58,777 bases of DNA from Ferruginibacter sp. (GCA_025351645.1 JANXVN010000235.1:1-58777), one strand, 5' to 3'. Numbered from the stretch's first letter, positions 34,682 through 43,060 are shown. Numbers and translations are program-made. The notes: a model not told the origin generated them from the letters alone.

Positions 34682-37600
34682 ATGGAATACAAGTTTAACG
34701 AAATCGAGAAAAAGTGGCAGGAAAAGTGGAAGGCCGGCAAGGCATATAAAGTAAGCAACGATTCGCTTAAACCAAAGTTCTATGTGCTGGATATGTTTCC
34801 GTACCCAAGTGGAGCTGGCTTGCATGTAGGGCACCCGCTGGGCTATATTGCAAGCGATATCTATAGCCGTTATAAAAGGCTCAAAGGCTTTAACGTGCTG
34901 CATCCTATGGGGTTCGACAGTTTTGGTTTGCCGGCAGAACAGTACGCCATTGAAACCGGGCAGCACCCTGCAGAAACAACTAAAAACAACATTGCCACAT
35001 TTAAGGCGCAGCTGGATAAAATTGGTTTTTGCTACGATTGGGACAGGGAAGTAAAAACCAGCGACCCTAACTACTACCGTTGGACGCAGTTTATATTTTT
35101 ACAGATATTCGATAGCTGGTACAACAGGGGTACCAACAAGGCGGAACGCATTGCTACGCTCACCGATATATTTTCTTTGGAAGGAAATATAAACCATGTT
35201 TGTCCGGGTGATAAAACCATTGTTTTTACCGAAGATGAATGGAATGCTTTTGATTACAAAGAAGAGCAGGAAATATTAATGGCCTACCGCTTAACTTTTT
35301 GTGCCTACGGCGAAGTAAACTGGTGCGAAGCCCTGGGCACGGTGCTGGCAAACGACGAAGTAGTAAATGGCGTAAGCGAACGTGGTGGTTACCCGGTAGT
35401 AAAAAAGAAAATGCGCCAATGGTATTTAAGGATAACCGACTACGCAGACCGGTTGTTAAGCGGCTTAGACACAGTTGATTTTAGCGACGCTATGAAGGAG
35501 ATGCAGAAGAACTGGATCGGCAAAAGCCAGGGTGCGGAAATGGCTTTTAAAATAGAGGGTAGCGTGCTGGATGTAAGCGTTTATACTACAAGGCCAGATA
35601 CTATTTTTGGCGTTGATTTTTTAGTACTGGCACCAGAGCACGAACTGGTTTCGCACATAACATCTGCGGAGCAAAAAGAAGAAATAGAAAAATATTTAAC
35701 CTACGTAAAAAGCCGCAGCGAAAGGGAAAGGCTGAGCGAAGTAAAACAAATTACAGGCTGCTTTACAGGTGCGTATGCGGTTAACCCATTCGACGGAAAG
35801 CTAATACCAATATGGATTGCAGAGTATGTGCTGGCAGGCTACGGCACCGGCGCAATAATGGCGGTGCCTTGCGGCGACCAGCGTGATTTTGGTTTTGCAA
35901 AGCATTTTAATATACCCATCACCAATATTATTGGCGATTATTTTAATGGGGAAGAAGCCAACCCCACCAAGGAAGCTACGTTACAAAACTCAGGTTTTTT
36001 AAGTGGCTTGCTGATGAAAGATGCTATTGGCATTGCCAGCAATAAAATTGAAGAACTGGGCTTTGGAAAAAGGCAGATTAATTACCGCATGCGGGATGCA
36101 GGATTTAGCCGCCAGCGTTATTGGGGCGAACCGTTCCCGATAATTTGGAGCGATGGTATTGCCATACCGCTGGACGCGGAAGAGCTGCCATTGGAATTGC
36201 CGCATGTAGATAAATATGGGCCTGGGCCAGCGGGTGAAGGGCCGTTGGCGAATATTGTGGACTGGGTAAACCTCTCCCCCAGCCCCTCTCCAAAGGAGAT
36301 GGGGGCGCAACCCTTCGGGGCAAGGGGGGCTGGTTATGTTTATAGTACTTCCAGTGAATGGAATACTACAATTCCTTTTACAAAGGATAACCGTAAAAAC
36401 CTTACTGAAGCAGAAGCAATTATTTGGCATGAGGTGCGGAATAGAAAAATTGATGGATTTAAATTTAGAAGGCAGCATCCTATCGCCGGTTACATTCCTG
36501 ATTTTGTTTGTTTAGATAAAAAATTAATTATTGAAATTGATGGAGGTTACCACGAGGAGGAAGAACAAAAAAAGTTTGATGCGGCAAGGCAAAACTGGCT
36601 AGCAGAAAATGGCTTTGAAATGATCCGGTTTACAAACGACGAGGTAGAAAATAATATTAATGAAGTAGTAAAAAAAATAGCAGATAAATTAAAAGAAGAA
36701 AAAGTAACAATTGAAAGTGAAGTAAAACGCATTAATCCCGAAGGGTTACACTCCCCTCTCCCCTGGAGAGGGGTCGGGGGTGAGGTAAAAAGGGAAACCA
36801 GCACCATGCCCGGTTATGCCGGCAGCAGCTGGTATTTTCTGCGCTACATGGACCCACACAATACCGTAGAATTTTGCGATAGGAAAGCCAGCGATTATTG
36901 GGGGCAGGTGGATATTTACATCGGCGGCACCGAACATGCAGTAGGCCATTTATTATACAGCCGTATGTGGACGAAGATTTTATTTGATTTAGGCTATATC
37001 GGGCATGATGAGCCTTTCAAGAAGTTGGTAAATCAGGGCATGATACAGGGGAGTTCGAGGTTTATGTATAGAATAACATTTGACAATATGTTGTGGTCTC
37101 AAAACGCTATCATCCCAAGCATAAGTATATCTAGTGGCTGGATGACCTTAACTACACAATTGCAGGACAAAATTTCTGAATTATTGATAAATCATGATTT
37201 AGATAGTTCTTTAACATTTCAAATTAATCGTTCGCACGTCAACGTAAATATCGTGGACGGAGTGGAGTTGGATGTAAATGAATATAGGAAGGGAATAAAT
37301 AGAAATAGACCTGCAAGAGATTATTTTATTATGGAAGATGGAGATATCATTTCTTTAGATGAAGAATATAAAGGCACTTCTAAATTTATATGTGAGGTCG
37401 AAACAGAAAAAATGTCCAAGTCAAAATACAACACCGTTAACCCCGATGTATTAGTAAACAAATTCGGCGCCGACACCTTCCGCATGTACGAAATGTTCCT
37501 TGGCCCGGTGGAGCAAAGCAAGCCCTGGGATACTAAAGGCATTGAAGGCGTACACCGTTTTTTACGCAAGTTGTGGCGCTTGTTTTTTGATGATATAAAA

Positions 37601-38092
37601 GGCAAGGTTTGGAACGAAGAAAAAGCAACCGATGCGGAATTAAAGATTTTGCACCGCACTATTAAAAAGATAGAAGAAGATACCGAACGATTTAGTTTCA
37701 ACACCGCCGTAAGCACTTTCATGATTTGTGTAAACGAGTTGGCAGATGTAAAATGCCATAAAAAAGAAGTGCTGGAAAATGTATTGATCTTATTAACGCC
37801 TTATGCCCCGCACATTGCTGAAGAATTATGGGATGCTTTGGGTAACGAAGGTTCTATTTTAGATGCGGCTTATCCAAAATTTGATGGTAAATATTTAATA
37901 GAGTTATCAAAAGAATATCCAATTTCTATCAATGGAAAAGTAAGGGCAAATATCAACATGTCGCTGGATCTGCAGCAGGCAGACGTAGAAAAGCTCATCC
38001 TCCAAAACGAAATAGTACAAAAATGGCTTGAAGGGAAAGACCCGAAGAAAATCATCTACGTAAAAAATAAAATGGTAAACGTAGTAGTATAG
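34682..38092 (+). CDS. leuS: Leucyl-tRNA synthetase with in-frame DUF559 endonuclease insertion
   Basis: It charges tRNA-Leu. HIGH-type motif HVGH at 48-51; CP1 editing domain about 250-450 (TTRPDTIFGVDFLVLAPEH); class I core blocks DAGFSRQRYWGEPFPI and TMPGYAGSSWYFLRYMDPHN; KMSKS near 910; anticodon-binding domain after about 990. At 1136 residues it is about 170 too long. The excess is residues 531-702/703, between ...ANIVDWVN and KRETSTMPG, where the family runs almost directly on. Residues 566-673 of the insert are a DUF559 PD-(D/E)xK endonuclease domain. The frame is open throughout, so a fused protein is expected. Activity of the fused enzyme is unknown, but both halves look intact. Confidence 0.93.
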   Translation: MEYKFNEIEKKWQEKWKAGKAYKVSNDSLKPKFYVLDMFPYPSGAGLHVGHPLGYIASDIYSRYKRLKGFNVLHPMGFDSFGLPAEQYAIETGQHPAETTKNNIATFKAQLDKIGFCYDWDREVKTSDPNYYRWTQFIFLQIFDSWYNRGTNKAERIATLTDIFSLEGNINHVCPGDKTIVFTEDEWNAFDYKEEQEILMAYRLTFCAYGEVNWCEALGTVLANDEVVNGVSERGGYPVVKKKMRQWYLRITDYADRLLSGLDTVDFSDAMKEMQKNWIGKSQGAEMAFKIEGSVLDVSVYTTRPDTIFGVDFLVLAPEHELVSHITSAEQKEEIEKYLTYVKSRSERERLSEVKQITGCFTGAYAVNPFDGKLIPIWIAEYVLAGYGTGAIMAVPCGDQRDFGFAKHFNIPITNIIGDYFNGEEANPTKEATLQNSGFLSGLLMKDAIGIASNKIEELGFGKRQINYRMRDAGFSRQRYWGEPFPIIWSDGIAIPLDAEELPLELPHVDKYGPGPAGEGPLANIVDWVNLSPSPSPKEMGAQPFGARGAGYVYSTSSEWNTTIPFTKDNRKNLTEAEAIIWHEVRNRKIDGFKFRRQHPIAGYIPDFVCLDKKLIIEIDGGYHEEEEQKKFDAARQNWLAENGFEMIRFTNDEVENNINEVVKKIADKLKEEKVTIESEVKRINPEGLHSPLPWRGVGGEVKRETSTMPGYAGSSWYFLRYMDPHNTVEFCDRKASDYWGQVDIYIGGTEHAVGHLLYSRMWTKILFDLGYIGHDEPFKKLVNQGMIQGSSRFMYRITFDNMLWSQNAIIPSISISSGWMTLTTQLQDKISELLINHDLDSSLTFQINRSHVNVNIVDGVELDVNEYRKGINRNRPARDYFIMEDGDIISLDEEYKGTSKFICEVETEKMSKSKYNTVNPDVLVNKFGADTFRMYEMFLGPVEQSKPWDTKGIEGVHRFLRKLWRLFFDDIKGKVWNEEKATDAELKILHRTIKKIEEDTERFSFNTAVSTFMICVNELADVKCHKKEVLENVLILLTPYAPHIAEELWDALGNEGSILDAAYPKFDGKYLIELSKEYPISINGKVRANINMSLDLQQADVEKLILQNEIVQKWLEGKDPKKIIYVKNKMVNVVV
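36271..36785 (+). mobile_element. 515-bp inverted-repeat element encoding a DUF559 endonuclease, inserted in leuS
   Basis: The left end reads CCTCTCCCCCAGCCCCTCTC then CAAAGGAGATGGGGG. The right end, read inward on the other strand, is CCTCACCCCCGACCCCTCTC then CAGGGGAGAGGGG, so the ends are inverted repeats of about 35 bp, each with an inner hairpin. TAAA stands directly before (36267-36270) and after (36786-36789), a possible 4-bp target duplication. Element plus one TAAA is 519 bp, exactly 173 codons; removing it joins DWV to KRETSTMPG in frame. Inside, DUF559 shows LTEAEAIIW, FKFRRQHPIAGYIPDF (Asp607) and IIEIDGGYH (Glu618, Asp620). A possible internal start is ATG 36299, but no stop occurs before the leuS stop. 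Confidence 0.85.
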
Positions 38093-38099
38093 TTTTTTA

Positions 38100-38161
38100 G
38101 CCGGTAAGCCGGTAAGGCGTTTTGTAAAGAAAAATATAAGACAGCTTACCGGCTTACCGGC
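38100..38161. repeat. Perfect 17-bp inverted repeat after leuS
   Basis: GCCGGTAAGCCGGTAAG (38100-38116) is exactly inverted at 38145-38161 around a 28-base loop. Each arm holds two direct CCGGTAAG units. It begins 8 bp after the leuS stop codon and could act as a terminator or stabilising hairpin, though it has no T-tract on the far side. Confidence 0.8.
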
Positions 38162-38228
38162 AAAATTAATCTGCATCAAAACCTAAACAAAACCTGCTGC
38201 CTGCTGTTTTATAATTTAAATTTATAGA

Positions 38229-38729
38229 ATGGCAAAAGCAACAATACAACTCATTGACGCACTCCGGTTAACGGCAACCAATTTACGCAACGGCGCTTAC
38301 CATAGCTGGGGGCATCACGGGGCTTGCAATTGCGGTAATTTAGTGCAGTCTGTAACCAAATTTACCAAAGAAGAAATACTGCAATATGCCCACACTGGTA
38401 CCGGCGAATGGACGGAACTGGCACAAGAATACTGCGCTACTACCAGCGCTCCGCTTACGCTTGTATTTTCTGCACTGGAAAAAGTTGGCTTAACGCCTAC
38501 CGATATCCATCACATTGAGTATCTGTCGGATAGAAAGATTTTGGAGCAATTGCCCGGAGGCTTGCGCTGGTTGAAACATAATAAAAGAGAAGATGCCATC
38601 GCCTATTTTGACACTTTCGCCAATGTGCTGGAACAGGAATTATTACAATCAATCGATATTAGTATTGAAGACCTTACTTCTGCAAATGCTCCTTCATCTT
38701 ATAAAAATAAATTGGTTTTAGCAGATTGA
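38229..38729 (+). CDS. Conserved protein of unknown function
   Basis: A 166-residue soluble protein that I do not recognise. It has a His/Cys-rich patch HSWGHHGACNCGNLVQ (about 26-41) that could bind a metal, then a helical region including GLTPTDIHHIEYLSDRKIL and GLRWLKHNKREDAIAYFDTF. There is no signal peptide or membrane segment. It stands alone between leuS and the M23 peptidase gene. Coding is supported by length and regular codon use. Confidence 0.7.
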   Translation: MAKATIQLIDALRLTATNLRNGAYHSWGHHGACNCGNLVQSVTKFTKEEILQYAHTGTGEWTELAQEYCATTSAPLTLVFSALEKVGLTPTDIHHIEYLSDRKILEQLPGGLRWLKHNKREDAIAYFDTFANVLEQELLQSIDISIEDLTSANAPSSYKNKLVLAD

Positions 38730-38863
38730 TTATGTCAGGTTGCAGTTTAATGTAAATAGGTATTTTTATAAAATAGTAACTCTTTTGATGTGTGTAGCCT
38801 ATCCGGCAACGCTATCGCATTCAATATTTAGTACAGCTTAAAAGATATAAGTATCTTCATCCA

Positions 38864-39598
38864 ATGAAAAATTTACTAAGGAATGTGTTGCAAAAAAACC
38901 GCCAGAACTTTCGGACGGTAGTGGATTTTAACCCATCAAAAGATAAACTATTTCAATTCAATTTTACTGAAACCAATACAGAAATCAGGTCCAGCGATAT
39001 TGCAGATACTGCCGTTTTTTCTCAGTATATAAATTATAAATTAAAAAGCACCGAAAGCAAATACGGCATTGGCGGATATGCCGAAAACCGGGTACTGTAT
39101 AAACGAAGCGAGCTTTTTGATACAGTGCCAAAAGTTTCCGCCCTCAATGGCCAGCGGGAAGAACCAGAATCCCGTTCCATTCATTTAGGCATAGATATTT
39201 GGGGCCCGGCTGGCACAAAGGTTTATGTGCCCGTCGGCGGCACGGTTCATAGCTTTGCCTACAATGATAATTTTGGTGATTATGGTGCTACCATTGTTTT
39301 ACAACATCAATTGGATACTATCGTTTTTCATACCTTATATGGCCACCTTAGCCTGGCAGACCTTACCAACATCAAGGAAGGGAAATATATTAGCCGCGGA
39401 GAATTGCTGGCACATTTTGGCAATCCTAACGAAAATGGAAACTGGCCACCGCACCTACATTTTCAAATAATTGAAGATATGCGGGTAAAACGTGGCGATT
39501 ACCCCGGTGTATGCACTAAAAGCGAAAGTGAAAAATACCTTCAAAATTGCCCAGACCCAGATTTTATGTTGAATATGATGCAGTACGCCTCATTATGA
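38864..39598 (+). CDS. M23 family metallopeptidase
   Basis: A LytM-type peptidoglycan endopeptidase or scaffold. Zinc ligands are visible: His and Asp of SIHLGIDIWGPAG (about 106-118) and the HLHF of PPHLHFQIIED, plus the His in YGHLSL. The fold is therefore probably catalytically competent. No classical signal peptide is seen at the N-terminus (MKNLLRNVLQKNRQNF), which is unusual for this family and may mean a cytoplasmic location or a missed upstream start. Its stop overlaps the convergent small gene's possible extended end. Confidence 0.88.
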   Translation: MKNLLRNVLQKNRQNFRTVVDFNPSKDKLFQFNFTETNTEIRSSDIADTAVFSQYINYKLKSTESKYGIGGYAENRVLYKRSELFDTVPKVSALNGQREEPESRSIHLGIDIWGPAGTKVYVPVGGTVHSFAYNDNFGDYGATIVLQHQLDTIVFHTLYGHLSLADLTNIKEGKYISRGELLAHFGNPNENGNWPPHLHFQIIEDMRVKRGDYPGVCTKSESEKYLQNCPDPDFMLNMMQYASL

Positions 39599-39843
39599 AA
39601 AAGAACCGCCACAGGTAACTACTCCCAGTAGAAGCAACACCCCCCGCTCAGTAAAAATCCTTGTGCGTATCTTTTATCAGGGGATACCAATGCAAATAAT
39701 CCAGTTATCAAAGCAATTACACCGTATATTAAAAACACAACCCCAAAGCCTTCAGCCTTGTGATTGTTTTGCCCAGTCATTAGGAAGCCAAATATCAGGG
39801 CTAAACCTAAATTAACCATGACTATTTTTAGAGGGAGTTTCAT
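39593..39843 (-). pseudogene. Small membrane protein, probably frameshifted in a G tract
   Basis: The open frame from ATG 39843 gives MKLPLKIVMVNLGLALIFGF and two or three helices, and ends at 39619 with SGGCCFYWE. The neighbour at 39926 starts MKLPLKIVMINVGL and ends GLLLLLGMFTCGRFIK. In this copy, adding one G to the six-G tract before TGTTGC would give GVLLLLGVVTCGGSFS, matching the paralogue, with a stop at 39593. So this is either a slipped or phase-variable copy, or a sequencing error. The family is unknown. Confidence 0.55.
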
Positions 39844-39925
39844 TAGTTGAATTTATCGGTTAAATAATATGCTGGCCACCAAAAAAACTTAGTATGTACT
39901 GCAGCCATTGGTTGTTTAGTAAAAT

Positions 39926-40174
39926 CTACTTAATAAAACGGCCGCAAGTGAACATGCCTAAAAGCAACAATAATCCAGCACTTAGTAAAAAACCATGTGC
40001 GTATCTTTTGTTAGGAAATATTAATGCAAAAAGGCCAATTACCAAACACGTTAAGCCAACGAATAAAGAGATTAATCCAAACTCTGCAGAAGTAAAATTG
40101 CTGTTAACATTGAGTGAGTTGAATAGTAAAATTAACCCTACATTTATCATAACTATTTTTAAAGGAAGTTTCAT
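39926..40174 (-). CDS. Small membrane protein (intact paralogue of the 39.6-kb gene)
   Basis: An 82-residue protein with about three hydrophobic segments: MKLPLKIVMINVGLILLF, LISLFVGLTCLVIGLFALIF and FLLSAGLLLLLGMF. The motif PNKRYAHGFLLS is shared with the adjacent paralogue (PDKRYAQGFLLS). No family is recognised. It is part of a run of four tiny minus-strand membrane-protein genes, apparently arisen by duplication. Confidence 0.65.
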   Translation of the reverse strand: MKLPLKIVMINVGLILLFNSLNVNSNFTSAEFGLISLFVGLTCLVIGLFALIFPNKRYAHGFLLSAGLLLLLGMFTCGRFIK

Positions 40175-40292
40175 GGGTTGGCTTTGTAGGTTAAAATAAT
40201 AGGCGTCAATAAAAATTATTTTGGGTTAAACCAAAGTTTATACATACTAACTGAATGCTTGATGAAAGAATAACATTAGTTTCTTTAAAACC

Positions 40293-40469
40293 TCATATGT
40301 TACTGCAAATAGAATAACCAATTAATAGCTCTACCCCAACTAGCGCAATGCCGATAAGCAATAGCTTTTTTCCAGTCTTTCTTATTGCTGCATCACTCCA
40401 AAATAATTGTACAATACCAATAAGCATCATAACAAAAGGGATGCAGACTAGTAAAATTAATATTCCCAT
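40293..40469 (-). CDS. 58-residue membrane protein
   Basis: The frame from ATG 40469 reads MGILILLVCIPFVMMLIGIV, a short polar link (SDAAIRKTGKK), then LLLIGIALVGVELLIGYS. Two helices with a positively charged turn suggest a hairpin membrane protein with both ends on the periplasmic side. It resembles the frame-disrupted neighbour at 40558. The similarity between the two supports real coding ancestry. Function unknown. Confidence 0.55.
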   Translation of the reverse strand: MGILILLVCIPFVMMLIGIVQLFWSDAAIRKTGKKLLLIGIALVGVELLIGYSICSNI

Positions 40470-40557
40470 GGTGGCTTTTAATTTTTAAAATGTAAACCCA
40501 ATTAATTTCTGTATTCGCTCAGTGGCTTAATTATAATTGGAAGTTTAGTACCAAAAA

Positions 40558-40748
40558 TCAATGCCTGCTACAAGATGAATAGGCCGCATATATTGAGAAG
40601 CCAATCAACAATTCTACACCTAATATAATAAGCCCAATCAATAGAAATATTCTACCATCTGTTCTTTTTATGGGTTATTTTCTTTTAGTTTTACAATGCC
40701 AACAATTGTTAAAATCAAAGGGGCCAATATTAAAATTAATAGGATCAT
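40558..40748 (-). pseudogene. Frameshifted copy of the small two-helix membrane protein
   Basis: From ATG 40748 the frame reads MILLILILAPLILTIVGIVK and LKENNP, then a stop. A shift by one base near AATAACCC opens IKRTDGRIFLLIGLIILGVE and LLIGFSIYAAYSSCSRH, which aligns with the 40293 protein (VELLIG, charged turn). The span is 191 bp, not a multiple of three. It is either a decayed copy or a sequence error. Confidence 0.5.
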
Positions 40749-40757
40749 CTTAATTTT

Positions 40758-42164
40758 TTAAAAAGGCAATGTTGCCCTTTCTAACTGTAGTTTTTTTAAA
40801 TATTCCTCCTTATCATCCCTGTAAAATAAATTCATTGTTTCAAAAGGGATGATGCGCCCATCTTTATGTATGATGTGCACGCAACTTTTTTTAATGGCTC
40901 GTACATCAAAATCATAAGCATCAATAAACCGCATAATGATTATCCGAAAAATATTTTCGTATCCCAAACCAGGTGCTTCAATCTGCGGCAGGCAACAAAG
41001 TAACTGCTTCATATTTTCTTCTACCCTGTCAACCGAAATGCCCGTGCTAAATATTTCTATCATCTTTTGTTTCAACACATCATCCTGTTCATAAATTATT
41101 GTGTTGCGGCTATTATCCAATAAATCCGCAGGGTCAATATATCTTGTTAACGGAAAAGTTTGCCCTGCTAATTTTAATGCGTAACCCATCACCAAAGCAT
41201 CTGGGTTGCAGGGCACGGGTATTAAATCATTGGGTTTAAAAACGTTTGTCTGGTCCAGTATTTTTTGGCGTACGTCCGTAAGCGTTATCCTGTCTGTTGC
41301 CGGGTCAAAATTTTCGGTACGGCCTGCTACTTGCGTTGGTTGAAAGGTAACTCCACGCACACATTTTTGTAATAAAGCAAACTCTATTATCTTACCCACC
41401 TCATCATCATTTACGCCTTTTTGTAAAGTAACTACCAGTGTTGTAGATAAATTAAGCGCATTTAAATGTTCCAATGCTTTCATTCTTGTAGCAGTTAAAT
41501 CCTTGCCGCGTAACTGTTCTAAAGCAGCTGGCTTAAACGAATCGAATTGTAGGTATATTTCAAAATCGGGAGCGTAAGTTGCTAGCTTTTTTGCAAACTC
41601 AAAGTCTTTGGCAATGCGTATACCATTGGTGTTGAGCATTAAATGCTTGATGGGTTTTTTCTTGGCAATATCCAGGATGGCAAAAAAATCTGGATGTATG
41701 GTAGGTTCGCCGCCGCTTATTTGTACTACATCGGGCGCACCTTCATTGGCAACAATTATATCTAGCATTTTTTCTACTTCTTCAACCGTCCTGTGGCGGC
41801 CGTAATGCGGGCTGCTCATGGCGTAACAAGTGGGGCATTGCAGGTTGCAACGGTCTGTAATTTCAATTACGGTAAGGCAACTATGCTGCTCATGGTCCAT
41901 ACAAAGCCCACAATCGTACGGGCAGCCATAAGTGGTTTTGGTATTAAAATGTAAAGGTGTTTCGGAAGGCTTGTTGTAGTTGCGGATGTTTTTGTAATAC
42001 TCAATATCGGTAGCGATAAGTACTTTTTCAAAGCCATGCTCCCGGCAGTTTTTCAGCATGTACACATTGCTGTTTTCAAAAACAATCTTGGCATCTACCC
42101 TTCGCAAACAGGTGCTGCAAATGCTAAGGGTAAAATCATAGTAAACATATGGACGTTCGGGCAT
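40758..42164 (-). CDS. Radical SAM enzyme, Tes/MJ0619-like family
   Basis: The radical SAM motif is C106-NLQ-C110-PT-C113, with ISGGEP later in the barrel. It is preceded by cysteine sites C16-x2-C19 and C40 (rubredoxin-like) and C81-x3-C85-x2-C88 in CPYDCGLC. This multi-cluster arrangement and EITDRCNLQCPTCYA fit the family of archaeal tetraether lipid synthase (Tes), which couples inert lipid carbons. A bacterial membrane-spanning-lipid role has been proposed for relatives (recalled, not searched). At 468 residues it is slightly short. Upstream are an Lgt-like gene and a lipoprotein gene. Substrate unproven; other radical SAM chemistry is possible. Confidence 0.82.
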   Translation of the reverse strand: MPERPYVYYDFTLSICSTCLRRVDAKIVFENSNVYMLKNCREHGFEKVLIATDIEYYKNIRNYNKPSETPLHFNTKTTYGCPYDCGLCMDHEQHSCLTVIEITDRCNLQCPTCYAMSSPHYGRHRTVEEVEKMLDIIVANEGAPDVVQISGGEPTIHPDFFAILDIAKKKPIKHLMLNTNGIRIAKDFEFAKKLATYAPDFEIYLQFDSFKPAALEQLRGKDLTATRMKALEHLNALNLSTTLVVTLQKGVNDDEVGKIIEFALLQKCVRGVTFQPTQVAGRTENFDPATDRITLTDVRQKILDQTNVFKPNDLIPVPCNPDALVMGYALKLAGQTFPLTRYIDPADLLDNSRNTIIYEQDDVLKQKMIEIFSTGISVDRVEENMKQLLCCLPQIEAPGLGYENIFRIIIMRFIDAYDFDVRAIKKSCVHIIHKDGRIIPFETMNLFYRDDKEEYLKKLQLERATLPF

Positions 42165-42291
42165 GGCTGGTGATTTTGATATTTTTAAAGGGTTTAAATC
42201 AATGCTCTAAACTAATCAATTTAAAAGGGGATGCAAATATTTTCATTTTAAAATCCATTTCAATTTTTTTGATTTTGTCTGTGAAGCTATA

Positions 42292-43044
42292 TCAGCTGTT
42301 TATATATAAATTTTTATGCCTCACTGAAGTTATCACATAATAAAGCAAGCCAAGCAAAGCAGTAAGCTGTATGGTTGATAAACCAAAAACTATTATGTAG
42401 GAAGGCTTTATAAAATCGCAAAAAAACCTGAACAAGATGTAACCAATCATAAATAGCTTAAAGCGGGCACCATCGGCCAGCGTGTATCTTTTATCAACTT
42501 GCACCAATGTTATCCATAATAAAAGTAAAAAAAGTATCTCGTATAAAGTAACAGGGTGCCGCAACAAGCCATCGCCTAAATCCATCCCGGTAAAAAAAGT
42601 TGTTGGGGTGCCATAGGTTTCTTCGTAAACGCCCATGCTAAAACAGCCAATGCGCCCAATAATGAGCGCCAGTATCATAGGGTAAGTAAATAGGTCGCCG
42701 CTACTGTGTTTTTCATTCAATATTTTTTTTATAAGTTCTACGCCAAATAAACCGCCTAAAAAACCGCCCAATACTGTTTTATTGCTATAAATATATAGCC
42801 AGATATTTTTTGTGCGGAACAATTCGTAAGGCCTTTCCAAGCTGCCAATAAGCCTGCTGCCAATTAATGCCCCCAAAATGGCGGCTACTAATATCCATGC
42901 CCTGTTGATAGAAACTATGGTATCGCCCTGCCTTTTGCGTAAGTATAAAAAGTAACGGAAGCCGAAAAAAAAGCCGGCTGTTTCCATAATAAAATGTAGC
43001 GGCAGGCTTTGCTTAAAAAAACTTATTTCTACAGGATAATGCAT
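42292..43044 (-). CDS. Prolipoprotein diacylglyceryl transferase-like membrane protein
   Basis: A 250-residue polytopic protein with the Lgt pattern: LGALIGSRLIG, GGFLGGLFG, LIIGRIGCFSMGVYEETYG and LRHPVTLYE. Two positions differ from true Lgt: the HGG of the family is LGG here (VLGGFLGG), and the C-terminal arginine region (FREP) reads FIKP. It may therefore not modify lipoproteins but act on another glycerol lipid. It lies between a lipoprotein gene and a Tes-like radical SAM gene, with a 127-bp gap to the latter. A canonical lgt may be elsewhere in the genome. Confidence 0.8.
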   Translation of the reverse strand: MHYPVEISFFKQSLPLHFIMETAGFFFGFRYFLYLRKRQGDTIVSINRAWILVAAILGALIGSRLIGSLERPYELFRTKNIWLYIYSNKTVLGGFLGGLFGVELIKKILNEKHSSGDLFTYPMILALIIGRIGCFSMGVYEETYGTPTTFFTGMDLGDGLLRHPVTLYEILFLLLLWITLVQVDKRYTLADGARFKLFMIGYILFRFFCDFIKPSYIIVFGLSTIQLTALLGLLYYVITSVRHKNLYINS

Positions 43045-43060
43045 TCGGAATATGTATAAA

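Noticed and set aside
36271..36785. Intein in leuS.
   Set aside because: No Cys/Ser/Thr nucleophile at the left junction, no HN at the right, and no Hint-domain blocks; only the nuclease domain and palindromic ends are present.
36547..36949. Minus-strand frames over the leuS insert ends with SPPTPLQGRGE-like peptides.
   Set aside because: Such peptides are the usual antisense reading of this palindrome type; they are antisense to leuS and have no independent support.
37040..37400. A second possible insertion in LeuRS (around GMIQGSSRFMYRI to VEKMSKS).
   Set aside because: The HVNVNIVDGVELDVNEY...FIMEDG...FICEVETEKMSKS layout is the normal Bacteroidetes-type leucine-specific region, so it is native, unlike the DUF559 insert.
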